Assembly (NCBI RefSeq): GCF_017830045.1
Contig: NZ_JAEDXU010000002.1
Location: 310,001-374,000 of the forward strand
Reading direction: 5' to 3'
Length of the DNA stretch: 64,000 nt
DNA from: Enterococcus larvae
GTDB taxonomy: Bacteria > Bacillota > Bacilli > Lactobacillales > Enterococcaceae
Shown here: one piece after another, positions 29,601-38,800 of the stretch
Position numbering within the stretch: position 1 is the first letter of the stretch
Layout: every line of letters starts with the position of its first letter
Position numbers and translations under genes: made by a program
The notes under the pieces: generated by a model
What the model was told of the DNA's origin: nothing
The model's input: the letters and a program-made list of their open reading frames with translations, nothing else
The model's database searches: none

Positions 29601-29783
29601 AATACCAGCCAGAAGCTTCTCCTCATCTACAATACCTTTCAGCTGGAAACTCTGTTGTAAAAAGTATTCGCTGGATGTTTCATCCAATAATTTGTGATAA
29701 ATCATGCCAGACTGCATTGCTGTTAAATCGTAAATACCTGCAACATTCTTGTTGATCGTCCGCTGCTTCATTTTCTGTACCAT
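17625..29783 (-). CDS. Nonribosomal peptide synthetase, modules 4-6 (C-A-T-C-A-T-E-C-A-T-C)
   Basis: About 4052 residues from the ATG at 29783 (GAGGGGAG 7 bp upstream; an earlier TTG is in frame). Domains by motif: C (HHIILDGW, ~148), A (YTSGTTGKPK, ~630), T (GGHSLR, ~1013), C (HHIIADA, ~1198), A (~1668), T (GGDSIK, ~2048), E (HHLVVDAVSW, ~2231), C (HHIILDGW, ~2688), A (~3165), T (GGDSIK, ~3545), terminal C-like (SHLIFDG, ~3767). The first residues and YDLTAMQSGMIYH form an acceptor docking region for the upstream synthetase. The three A domains are nearly identical, with the same pocket residues (by eye D-I-K-T-I-G-M-V-L-K), so they should load one and the same amino acid; identity is not predictable by eye, though Lys in the third place hints at an acidic group. 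Module 5 is epimerised. Release is by the last C-like domain or the separate thioesterase. Confidence 0.93.
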   Translation of the reverse strand: MVQKMKQRTINKNVAGIYDLTAMQSGMIYHKLLDETSSEYFLQQSFQLKGIVDEEKLLAGIQLLNKKHESLRTIFLYRKAAKPRQIVLNEKEQETTVIDLSAYEAAVQQEMLQEIKEQDITRGFDLEKDSLLRVTFVRMDKEKTIMIWSAHHIILDGWCFSILFKDFIYYYNKLLTGESLQELAAAAIQESKSSFSFKDYVSWQKQQDLSAGMDYWKRTLSDYSEVAEIRSMYTGDTADTQQVRTEKVTLDEAVSRQLHQATLSMQITMSSLMETAWGITLQKYNWTQDVVFGKIVSGRNAPLRGIEQAVGLFINTIPVRVDARENQTPAQLLQAVQQQAADSSSFDYFSLADVQQQSELGGDLFKTLLMYENYFDADSFQETMMGIDVEPDSMREQTNYPIAMKVYHSTNTESLSLEALYDPKLYGNTEMQQLLETFKMILSHIALKPEEKISEIQCLGEKEMQKVLHTFNDTKTPSAKGQTMVELFEAEVEKTPDKVALVFKEQQVTYQELNQRANHLAAQLRELGIQPNDRVALFTARSVELLVAMLGVIKAGGAYVPIDPSFPEERIQYMLEDSESKVVLTAHHTFPLVVDLPVIEVTDRTAAKELPMMENLPTVNTPTDLFCCLYTSGTTGKPKGVMLEHRNIVNYCTGKMAFGDSFMSHPEPTFVSVTTYCFDIFIKESFLPLLNQIKIIMADEEEQESQYLLAQLVEKHQANLLVTTPSKMKMFMMDESNRSYMRHFTTIILGGEVFPGTLYEQMRENTDARIFNMCGPTEATVLIVTHEITDSRYIPLGKPVPNNQIYVMNQGQLCGVGMPGELCIAGENLGRGYMKRPDLTAEKFVPNPFGPGQLYHAGDLVRWLPNGDLEYLGRIDEQVKIRGFRVELGEIESVLRKQEAISNAAVIVKNDRNGDRAIHAYMVSDQLIDLQHIREILREELPEFMIPPYMMQIDRIPVTPTGKVSRRELPEIHTTTDDKQVVAPVNELQQIIADIFSEVLNVEEISITDNFFEIGGHSLRATQVINKLEAVTSIRLPLRMLFSSPTVEQLSEVVEQQKEEAGYEPIPKAKEQEYYPMSSAQRRIYVMNELNDLGVAYNLPAAIRFNGKLEASKVKSAFEQLMQRHEILRTSFHTIDGEAVQKIHEQITIDFTHEPVLVSEKELSHLFDCFVQPFDLSHAPLLRIQLSTISENQYVLFFDIHHIIADAVSISQLFEEFSVLYNDSHAVLPKYTVSYKDYSQWFADREQQEHQNFWKEHFSRELPVLDLPLDHQRPIQPTYKGAMLKRALAPELKDGIIQLAQQHGATEYMVLLSACMLLLHKHSRQEDIIVGTSISGRIHKDTEKILGMFVNTLAMRGKPTPEKHFTAFLEEIKEESLRAYEHQEYPFEEVVEDLALSRDFSRNPLFDVMFVLQNNEAAKINLKDVEVEELTLNHPAAKFDLTFNLIEKNAGYELSVEYATDLFEEETIIHMITHYEQLLSEVVKNAERSIHSLSALSAEEELLVLQTFNDTAAPSAKGKTMVELFEAQAAQTPDKVAIVFKDQQVTYSELNQRANCLAWYLRSMGIKPDDRVALFTARSVELLVAMLGVIKAGGAYVPIDPSYPEDRIKYMLDDSEAKAILTAYRELPLAVDIPVIEVTAPESDCALPGVSNLAGVNTPTDLFCCLYTSGTTGKPKGVMLEHRNIVNYCTGKMAFGDSFMSHPEPTFVSVTTYCFDIFIKESFLPLLNQIKIIMADEEEQESQHLLAQLVEKHQANLLVTTPSKMKMFMMDESNCSYMRHFTTIILGGEVFPGSLYEQMRRNTDARIFNMCGPTEATVLIVTHEVTDSSYIPLGKPVPNNQIYVMDQGELCGVGLPGELCIVGENLGRGYMKRPDLTAEKFVPNPFGPGKLYHAGDLVRWLPNGDLEYLGRIDEQVKIRGLRVELGEIESVLRRQDNISNAAVVVKPDHTEESAIHAYLVSQKALDLSTLREALRQELPDFMVPPYMMQLEDIPVTPTGKVDKRRLPQIEISNEREYVAPNNEIEQSLVDVFEDVLAVSPIGITDSFFELGGDSIKAIRAVSKMREKGYEVSVKDIMQLYTVQSISLRISMTAPTISYDQLELSGPAAMTPVQKHFFKTAHSQPEHFNQSLMLMAAVRLDQETLRTALEAVITHHDQLRSVYRNGEQIILRAEESGLIELHIVDWKNETSVADKIKDENTRVQASMDLEQGPLVKAVLYQLKEEDHLFISIHHLVVDAVSWQVVLEDLATSYQLLLRNEAVQLPEKTASFDQWAKTLEQYGQSKELQKEVVFWQQLSDEINGLASTDHSIESKTGIYDEASTALEQETTEALLYHAGKAYGTEINDLLLTALSRSAAKLLGRDKLSIQLESHGRENLKEFPAIDRTVGWFTSLYPLLLTNYSEMEKTIIQTKEALYKVPNNGLGYGVIKYNSERMLPKITTDIAFNYLGNNSNQPEELLQPSIYSTGNAIAADNKMDQALTVNCSIIDKQLKTTIIYDSTEYSAAQIKQFYEAFNESLRDLTRHCLAQEERVLTASDYQLDMPLEEFQQVQKLVPLEKTDSVYPLSPMQSGILYHKLKNDRSGEYFMQQILRLSVPADNETLIQSFKLLKYKYPVLRTKIVFKDLITPVQVVLNDLDLEAEVVEQTKGTSADFIAADVERGFDFDNDSLIRLTILRSPNETLLIWSAHHIILDGWCFPILFKDFMENYQALTEGQRFETIAERAKEEERGLPNYQEYIQWQREQDREEALTYWRELLVDYSEAAEILPMLGRREETQEQVADAQLTLTEEEGRGLQELSVKNQLTMSSILETAWGLTLQRLNHTKDAVFGKVVSGRNVPLTDIEKAVGLFINTVPVRVNGEEERSVLNLLKEVQQQSIESSSYDHLSLAEVQQQSSLGSDLFKTLFIFENYYIDEEVRQSVEQGTAFETHAVREQTNYPITLKAFMAEQLTIEVLYDPTIYTNEEIQLVLKRMKQILQGILKEPELSIRQLSLLDEEEAKLVSVDFNDTQTPSGKGKTVVELFEIEAANVPDKVALVFKDQEITYAMLNQRANQLAVKLRSMGLQPDDRVALFTARSVELLVAMLGVIKAGGAYVPIDPSYPEDRIRYMLEDSEPKAILTAYRELPVSTTIPIIELHKNEELTQLPTDNLTTVNSPTDLFCCLYTSGTTGKPKGAMLEHRNIVNYCTGKMAFGDSFFNHEEPTFVSVTTYCFDVFIKESFLPLLNQIKIVLADEEQQESQDLLAQLVEKTNANLLVTTPSKMKMFMMDDENCQYMRHFTTIILGGEVFPASLFEQMRRHTNARIFNMCGPTEATVLIVTHEITDSSYIALGKPVPNNQIYVMNDGQLCGVGVPGELCITGENLGRGYMKRPDLTAEKFVPNPFGAGQLYHAGDLVRWLPNGDLEYMGRIDEQVKIRGLRVELGEIESVLRKQTQISNAAVVVKPDHTGESAIHAYMVSQEELVFPQLREALREELPDYMVPPYMMQLEQIPVTATGKVDKRSLPEIELKTDRQYEAPQGMNEEMLAGMFETVLGIAQVSRSDDFFELGGDSIKAISILSMLTKKRIKLSVRDIFQYRTIKELGSKIAELQKIKTAVEEELTEIEPNEQGQAAPSIEQQMEQLLTEIKGYSGEILSGKAMMTNELSASQKALYKMDVLGSFGRIHVEKPWNKEEFSNVWNTLLKEQQILRSQIDPKKLEITVFDWAQIGTIPFIDLSIYPSENRSEYLKGIEEQVECYSKPEYELQDDIAHHMLVVKQSRQTYEVLLPVSHLIFDGFSSEVLNARFHELLAMKQPKIAAIPQYESYTDLLNQGPVATSEPELIDALELRTFDQALTSYHAAKAAKEYTWITYHHDMQEVDLAEDEGFKLAERLYLTALQHAFPDIDVPLLMIQIGRSYGQQQFTEQIGSFIDLLPITFTTRQNQTLTEKSRAIMSYMSMHRVHLLSLMENQELQKMYPNAADIVGKINLTNLPAQIVNFLMMFDQENSLFDERQLLEENEAVGTSNSRKVANILHTKERIVLTNLECERGTEKELLRKLDKELENYIRSLRNK

Positions 29784-29827
29784 GACCAATCTCCCCTCGT
29801 CGCCAACCGATGATCCAATGTTCTTTT

Positions 29828-32800
29828 TTAATCCAATAGTGTATTCAACAGATCGATCTCATCGGCTTCCATATCGAATACCTCAAAGTCTTCCGCTGTT
29901 CTGAATGCTTCTTCCTGATTTAGACAGTGACCAATGACTTGTAGAACTGCCTTTTCATACGCTTCATGGAACAAGTGAATCTGTTCTGCAGTAACCGTAT
30001 CCTCAAGATAATCAACATTCAGCTGGAGTTCTGTATCGCTGAAAACGACAGATAGTTCCAATGCTGTGTGAATTGTTGTATACAACTGTTTTGTTTCTAC
30101 CGTTTCACTGAACAGTTTCTCTGTTTCTGTATCCAGAAAGACTTGTTCAGCCTCCTTCAAACGGAATCGGATTGGTTTGGCTAACTCTATAACTTTTTCC
30201 TTGTCTGCTTTTTGTACTCTTCGTCTTTGCTCTTTTGTTTCTAGGATTGTTTCTGTCATATTCGAATTATTGCTCAGCTGAAGTGCTTCAAGCTCTGTAA
30301 ACTGACCAACTGTACGAATGATATTCAATGCGTGCTTGTCAGCAATACGTCCATCGCTTTCAATCAGCACCTCTCTATTGTTTTGCCCTATTTCATCTAA
30401 AGCTGTGGTTAACGCGGTTAGCATCAATTCCTCTGTTGTTGTAGAGAATGCTTGGTTTGCCTGTTCCAACTGACTGACAAAATCAATTTTTTGATAACTT
30501 TGCTGCACCTGTTTTCTGCTTGACGCAGATGGCGTCCGGCTTTCAATATCAACTGCGACGACTAACTGCTGTGAAGTGCTTGTTTCAACCCAAGCGTGGA
30601 ACGGTAGTGTTTTTTCTGGAAGTAAAGCAACAGCCTCTTCTTCCAAACTACTATATGCAGCAATCAAATCCTCTAGTAGTATTTGAACCGCTTTTTCATC
30701 TGCAATCAGTGGAGAAATACCCACTACCAGATGATCCTTATCAGAGAAATGAAGGAAGTGTCCGCTTAACAATTGTCCTTTATTGGTTTGCGCTGCCCGT
30801 TTCATTTCTTCTTCAGCCTGTGTCAAAATTTCACTGTTGCTGTTGCTGTCTAATGTTGTTGTTTTAATGTGGAATGCTTCTGCATCCGCAACAGGTACAA
30901 TTTCCTGATGTTCCTCAGTGAAAATTGTACGCAGCACATCATGATGCTTTCTCAACGCTTCAAAGGCTGTTGTCAGGCGCTGTTCGTCAATTTTCTGGTT
31001 GAAGCCTAAACGTAGAACATGATTTTCCAGTAATGGATCATTCAACAATAATTTTTGAGCTGCTGATAGAGCTGTGATACCGCTTTGCTCTACCTGAGCA
31101 GCAGTCAAACCATTGTCAGCCGTTGATTGAACGTGTTTGCTGATTTGCTTGATTGTTGAATACTGAAGGATGTCCTTAACTAAAATATCAAGTCCATTTT
31201 CTCTAATTTTGGCAGCGATTCTGATTGCTTTGATTGAATCTCCTCCAAGAGCAAGAAAATGCTGATTTGTTCCAATTTCAGAAAGTCCCAACACGTCTTT
31301 GAATACTTGAACCAGTTGTTCCTCCATCGGTGTTTCCGGCTGAACCAATGCCTCTGCGCTGCCTAGTTTAATGACAGGCAAAGCTTTCTTATCCAACTTG
31401 CCGTTAGGTGTTGTCGGAATCTCTGAGAGCTGCATGATAGCATCTGGAATCATATATTCCGGCAATTGCTTACCAAGATATTTCTGTAATCCGCTCAGAT
31501 CGATCTCATCATCACTAACGAAATATGCGGCTAATTGCGGATTGCTGTCAGCATTTGTCACAATGACAGCTGCGTCCTTGATAAAGTCTGCTCCACGCAG
31601 AATACTCTCTATCTCCCCTGGTTCAATACGGTAGCCTCTGATTTTGACCTGCTCATCGATTCGTCCCATATATTCTAGATTGCCGTCGGCATTCCAACGA
31701 GCCAAGTCACCGGAACGATAAAGCTTGCCTTCCCCAAATGGATTATCTATGAATGCTGCCGCAGTCAGTACAGGTTTGTTCAAATACCCTCTAGCCAGGC
31801 TGACTCCGCTGATACAAAGCTCTCCTACTACTCCTACACCGCAAAGCTGTCTATCTTCCATGATGAAAACATCAACATTTGTAATCGGTTTTCCGACAGA
31901 TAGCTGTTCTGGCAATGTATCTTCTTGTACTGCTGCTGTCTTTTTGTAAGACCAGCTTGTCGTATAAACAGTTGCTTCTGTTGGTCCATAAGCATTTAAA
32001 TAATGGCCAATCGTATTCCCGCTTTCTTCTGAAACGATCTTACGAGTAGCAACTGAGCCCCCTGTCATCACTGTATCAACATCTTTAATGTTGATGCTTG
32101 CTGCATATTGCGGCGGCAAAATAGCAAAACTGATATGCTCAGATAAATATTTCTCGATGAATGATGGATTTTTCAGCTGTTCTTCATCAACTAAGTGAAG
32201 CGCTGAACCATTCAGAAGTGCAGTAAATATTTCAAGAACAGAAGCATCGAATATATAATTTGAGAACTGCAGCATTTGATCTTGACCAGTAAGTTCAAGT
32301 GAGTCACTGAAGAATTGCTTCGCATTAAGAACACCCTTATGCTCAACAAGCACTCCTTTTGGTTTTCCAGTCGTTCCAGATGTGTAAATACAATACAACA
32401 AATCATTGCTTTGGTTCACATATTCCAGATTGTCTGTCTTGAATGTATTGAAACTCTCCTGTTTGGCAGAAACAACCGGAATACCATAAAGCTCTTGTGG
32501 AAGCTCAAGTGTTGTCAGTACCACTTTTGGCTGGCAGTCAGTTAATAGGTAACGTCTGCGTTCCTCCGGCGCCTGTGGATCAATTGGCACATAAGCACCA
32601 CCAGCCTTGATCACACCCATCATACTGACAATCATTTCTATGCTTCGATCAGCAATCAATGCGATTAAATCATCGGGTCTTGTTCCAATGCTTCTCAAGT
32701 AATGGGCAACCTGATTCGCTCGCTCATTCAGTTCTCCGTATGACAGCTGCTGTGCACCATAAACGACAGCTGGTTGTTCAGCGTATTTTTGAACCTGTTG

Positions 32801-35800
32801 TTCAAAGCTTGATACAACCGTTTGGTTCAAATCAAGTGCCTTCTTCGGTGATTGGAAGGAATCAAGTACGTGTTTTTCCTGTTCGTTGATTAAAATCAAG
32901 TCCTTGATTGCTTTTTCGGAATGATCAACTGCATCTTCCAGTAATACAAGATAATGAGACAGCATGAATTCAATACTTTCAGCCTTGAACAGATCTTTCG
33001 CGTACTCAATGATCAACTGATAATCTGTCGCAGTTTCAGTGAAACGGAAGGATAGATCGAATTTAGCGACGGTCCCTTCAACTTCCAGTTCTTTTCCTTT
33101 GCTTCCGCCTAAAGTAATTGCTTCTTCTTGCTGATTTTGATAAACAAACATGACATCGAACAATGGATTTCTTGAAAGACTTCTTGGCAGCTCCAGCATT
33201 TCCACGATTTTTTCAAATGGAAACTCCTGATGCTCCAGCATTTGCAGGTTTTGCTCTTTGATTTCTTCCAAGAAAGCTGTGAAGCTCTTTTGCTTTTCAG
33301 GTCGTGCTTTCAAGACCAGCGTATTAACAAACATCCCCACCATTGCTTCAACATCTGCATGCGTTCTTCCTGACACAGAAGTCCCGACAACAATCTCTTC
33401 CTGACGGCTGTATTTATGCAGCAGGATTTGATATGCAGCCAATAGGATCATGTACTCTGTTGTTCCTGTTTGTTTGGCTAAAGCCGCCAATTTATGCTTA
33501 AGCGGCTCGCTGATTCGTGTACTTAATGTCTCGCCGGCAAAGCTCTGCTTTTGAGGACGACGATGATCTAATGGCAGTTCCAGTATTGGCAACTCTCCGG
33601 AAAGCTCTGATTTCCAAAACTGTGCATGGTCTTCCATCGAACGAGCACTCAACCACTCACTATAGTCCTTATACTGCAATTCTTGAGTTGACAGTGTCCC
33701 GCCGTTATATAGCTCTGCGAACTCTTTAAGAAGAATTTGAACAGAAAGTCCATCGGCAACGATATGATGAATGTCCATCAATAACAGTGAACCGCCAGTA
33801 GGAGTATGAACAATTTTTACTCTAAACAATGGACCTTCAGATAAATCAAAGGGTCGGACAAAATTCGTCAATAACTTTTGAAGGTCAGATTCGTCTTTCA
33901 ACTCGCCTGTTTCCAGTGCAAAAGGAATATCCTCCGCAGCAGCTATTTTCTGGTAAACAATTCCGTCTGTTCCTGTATAGAAGGAAGTTCGCAGCGCCTC
34001 ATGTCTCTTGATAAGTTGATGGAAGCTTTGCTCTACCTGCTTTTGATCGATTGCCTGTTCAAATGAAAGTCCTACTGGAACATTGTAGGCAATACCGGTT
34101 TCATCAAACTCGTGGATCACATACAAGCGAGTTTGTGTCGAAGATGCTGGATAAGTTTCTTGAACTGCTGCCTTTTGAATGCGTTCGTAGCCAATTGTGG
34201 AAGAACTGCTGATTTTTCTTGAGACATTCTCAACAGTTGGCTCTTCAAAGAAGTCCTTCAGCGGTATTCTAGTTGTAAAGACTGCTTCCAGCTTGTTCAA
34301 TAGCTGCATCGCTTTTAGCGAATGACCGCCCTGGTCGAAGAAATTCGTTTTCACACCATTCATTCGTCTACCTAACACTTCAGAGAACACAGACGCAACT
34401 TTTGCTTCCAGTTCATTTCTTGGCGCAATACCTTCCTCCTCCGCTTCTTCCAGGATAATCGGTAAAGCACTTCTGTCGATTTTACCTGTAGGTGTTACCG
34501 GCATTTCCGCTAGTTGTAAAAGTAGATCCGGCAGCATGTATTCAGGTAACTGTTTTCGCAGCTGCTCCTTCAATGCGCTCAGATCGATTGGTGCGGCATC
34601 TGCTACATAGACAGCTATTTTCTTTTCCGCTGTCAGAATTGTCACAGCCTGTTGGATCGTTGTTGCATTCAAGATCGTATTCGTGATTTCTTCAAGCTCT
34701 ACACGGAACCCTCTCAGCTTGATCTGATCATCGACTCTTCCAAGAAAATCGATGGAGCCGTCTGCGCACCATTTTGCAAGATCTCCCGTACGGTACAGCC
34801 TTCCAAATGGAGAATCGATAAATACCTTGTCTGTTAATTCCGCATTTTGCCAATAACCACGAGCTACGCCTGTACCACCAACACACAGCTCCCCTTTCAT
34901 CCCAATACCACATAATTCACCCTCATCAGAGAGAATATAAGCAGTTGTTGTTGGAAATGGTTTACCAATCGGCACGACAGATTTCAAGTCATCTTGATGA
35001 ATAAGATGATACTCAGAGAAGGTTGTTCCTTCTGTCGGACCATAAACGTGAAGCAGCGAAGTTGTCTGATTCACTTCCAGTAACTGTCCGACATGACGCT
35101 CTGACAGCTTTTCTCCACCGAACAAAAGTGATTCGAGTCCATCAAAAATATGAGGATCGATTTCGATATGCTGGTTGAACAAAGCTGTTGTCAGAAACAT
35201 TGTATTGATCGCATGGGTTTCAATCGTTTGCTTAAGCAGCTGACTATTCATAAAGGATTCTTTTTCTGTAAGAATCAGTGAACCGCCCTTCAACAAGCTT
35301 CCCCATATTTCAAAGGTTGCAGCATCAAAGCTTAATGATCCAGCCTGAAGCATGATTGTACTGTTGGATAGACCAACTGGTTCAGATGATTCAAGTAAAT
35401 GGAACACATTTCGATGTTCGATCATTGTTCCTTTTGGTTTTCCTGTTGTTCCGGAAGTGTACATCAGATACAATAGGTCGTCTTCCTTATTGACCACTGT
35501 CGGATTATCAGCAATCCCTTTTTCAGCAGCAATTTCATCAAGTGACAGGAGCGGAATAGATGCATCCGCCAATAGTTTGGAGAAAGCATCACTTGCCAGA
35601 AGAACCTTTGATCCGCAGTCATTCAGCATGTAAGTGATCCGACTTTCAGGATAATCCGGGTCGATCGGCACATAAGCAGCTCCTGCCTTGACAATACCCA
35701 TAATTCCAACGATCGTTGATGGATCTCTTTTTGCTTCGACAGCAACAAAATCATTCGCTTTGACATCAGCTGCCTTCAAATGAGCAGCTAAATTATTGGC

Positions 35801-38800
35801 TTTCTCATTCAACTGCTGATAGGTCAACACTTGATCCTTATAGATAACTGCCGGCTTATTAGGGAAGGCAGCTGCTTGCTTTTCAAAAATCTCAGCAATT
35901 GTTTGATTGTTATAATCAGAAATCTTGTCTGAATCGTTGAATATAGTTTGGATTTTCTTCTGCTCCGCTATATCGACAGCGGATAACTGTGCCAATAATT
36001 GCGTTTCATCATTAGCAGCATTTTGAAGCAGGGTGATATAATGCTGCAGCATTTGCTCCATGGATACCTCTTTAAATAGCGCTGTTCGATAATCCAGTGA
36101 TAACTCGTAGCCATCCGTTGTTTCTGAAATGCTGAAGGTCAGATCGAACTTCGCCCCTTGCTCCTCCATATTTGCCGACTCAATCGCTAAATCTCCCCAA
36201 CGTTGTTCCGGCTGTTCATTGTTTTGTAAAACGAACATCACATCAAACAATGGATTTCGAGACAAATCTCTTGGAATGTCCAATTCGCCAACTAGCTCAT
36301 CAAACGGAAATTCCTGATTTTGATAGGCTTGAAGACTACTCTCCTTGATCTCTTGAAGAAATTGAAGCAGGGTTTTATCCGCCTGAGGTCTTCCTCGCAT
36401 TGCCAGTGTATTGACAAAAATCCCCTGAACATTTTCGATTTCCTGACGAGTTCGTCCTGAAATCGACGTACCAACAACGACATCCTCCTGCCTGCTGTAT
36501 TTTCCAAGCATGATCATGCAGACACTCAATAGAACCATATATTCAGTTGTTCCAGTTCTTTGCGCCAGCTGTGCCAGTCCCTCTTTTGCAGCTGTTGGAA
36601 TGGTTTGCTTGACTGTTTTTCCTTCAAAGCTTTGTCTTGCTGTCCGTTTATAATCTACAGGCAGATCCAGTGACTCCGGAACGTCCTTGAATTGTTCCAG
36701 CCAAAATTGCTTTTGCTTTTCCAAATCTTGCTTTTTCTGCCATTCACTGAAATCTTTATACTGTACAGTGAGGGGCGCTAAAGTATGCCCGCCGTATAAT
36801 GCAGAGATTTCCCCTAATAATGTGTTGAAGGAACCTCCGTCGGAAATGATATGGTGAACATCAACAAAGAGCACGCTTTTTTCAGAATCAGAAAGAACCT
36901 TCATGCGCATCAGCGGTGCTGTTTCTAAATCAAACGGGCGCACAAATGTGTTGAACCCTTGCGCAATCACTTCATCTGAGAGCACTGCAACGGTCTCATC
37001 TTCTATCGCTGCTGACGTATTTTGCTGAATTACTTGGACCGGCTGTCCGTCAATCGTCTTGAATACCGTTCGCAAGCTGTCGTGACGTGTGATCAATTGC
37101 TGGAACACGGAAGTTAAGCGATCCGTATCTAGCAATCCGCTGAAGGCTAGAGAAACCGGTACATTATAAGATTTTCCTGTGTCATCCAGTGCTGTTGCGA
37201 TATAGATTTGCTTTTGAGCAGAGGATAATGGATAAAATGCTCTTTCCTCTGCAACAGGAATCATTTCTATCTCTTGCTCACCAGCAGCATCTATTTGAGC
37301 ACCAATTGCTTCCACAGTAGAATGTTTATAAATATCAGAAACAGATAATCGAACACTAAATGCCGCTTCGATTGCGTTCAATAGACGCGTTAAACGTAAG
37401 GAATGTCCACCAGCTTCAAAAAAGTCTGTTTGTCGTCCAACTTTTTCTGCTTTTACTATTTTTTCAAAGAAAGCTGCAATCTGCTTCTCTGTTTCTGTTT
37501 CCAACGCTACAAATGAGGTGCTTTCTTCAATCGGGATAGTTGCTAAGGTTTGACGATCGACCTTACCGTTAACTGTTAATGGCAAGGTCTCCAATTGAAT
37601 GATATTTGCTGGGATCATATAATCCACCAGTCGTTGCCTCAACTGCTTTTTCAATGCGGGGATATCCAGCTGCTCTTTACTTGTCACGAATGCAGCGATA
37701 CTTGTCTCTCTTTGGTTGTCTTCTTTGCTGATTGCAGCCACATTGATAATTGCTGGGTCCTTGAGTAGCGAATGCTCAATCTCTTCAAGCTCTACACGCA
37801 TCCCGCGGATTTGAACCTGATTGTCACTTCGACCTACATATTCAAGCTCGCCTTTATGGTTCCATTGAACGATATCTCCGGTTTTCAACATCTTTCCATC
37901 TCCGAAAGGATTCGCAACGAAACGCTTTTCATTCAATTCAGTCAGATTCAAATAGCCTCCGCTAACAGCCATTCCAGTGACACAAAGCTCACCAGGCATG
38001 TAAAGACCATTGACTTTATTGTCATTCATGATATAGACTTTTGTGTTTGCAACTGGTTTACCAATCGGGATTTTCTTCACTTCTTCCCCTTGCTGATGCT
38101 CCCAGACACTTACTACTGTCCCTTCAGAAAGGCCATAGGCATTATAATATTTCGCTCCTTGCGCTACCATACGTTCAGCAGCTTCTTTGTGACAGGCTGA
38201 ACCACCAGTTTCCACCATGCGTACACTATCCGGCAGCTGTACATAATCACAATAAATCGGCGGAAGTAAACACATTGTTGCTTGGATATCGTGCAGGAAT
38301 TGGTTGAATAAAGGAATATTCTTGATTTTTTCATCTGTTAAAAGATAGAGTGTTGCGCCGGAAAGTAAGGTTGTCGTGATTTCACTGATTGCAGTACTGA
38401 ACGTGATTGGTGCAAATTGCGGTACTCGATCATGTTCATTCAGTTTCAGAAAATCATAGGCATTGAACTCGCAATAATTGACGATGGCACCATGATTGAT
38501 TCTTACACTTTTTGGCATTCCCGTTGTTCCCGAAGTATAGATAAGACAAAGTGTATCGTCCGGTCCTGCTTGACGCACAGGATTTTCAGCATCCCCTTCA
38601 TACAACGCTGAATCATTTAAATCAACAATCGGGCAGAATTCCCCTAATTCTTCCGGACAACCAGTCGTTAAAATCATCTTTGCTTGACTATCCTGCATCA
38701 TGTAACGAAGGCGATCTATTGGGAATATTGGGTTCATAGGAACATAAGCAGCTCCGCTTTTTAAAACACCAAAAATCGAGCAAATCAATTCTACTCCCCT

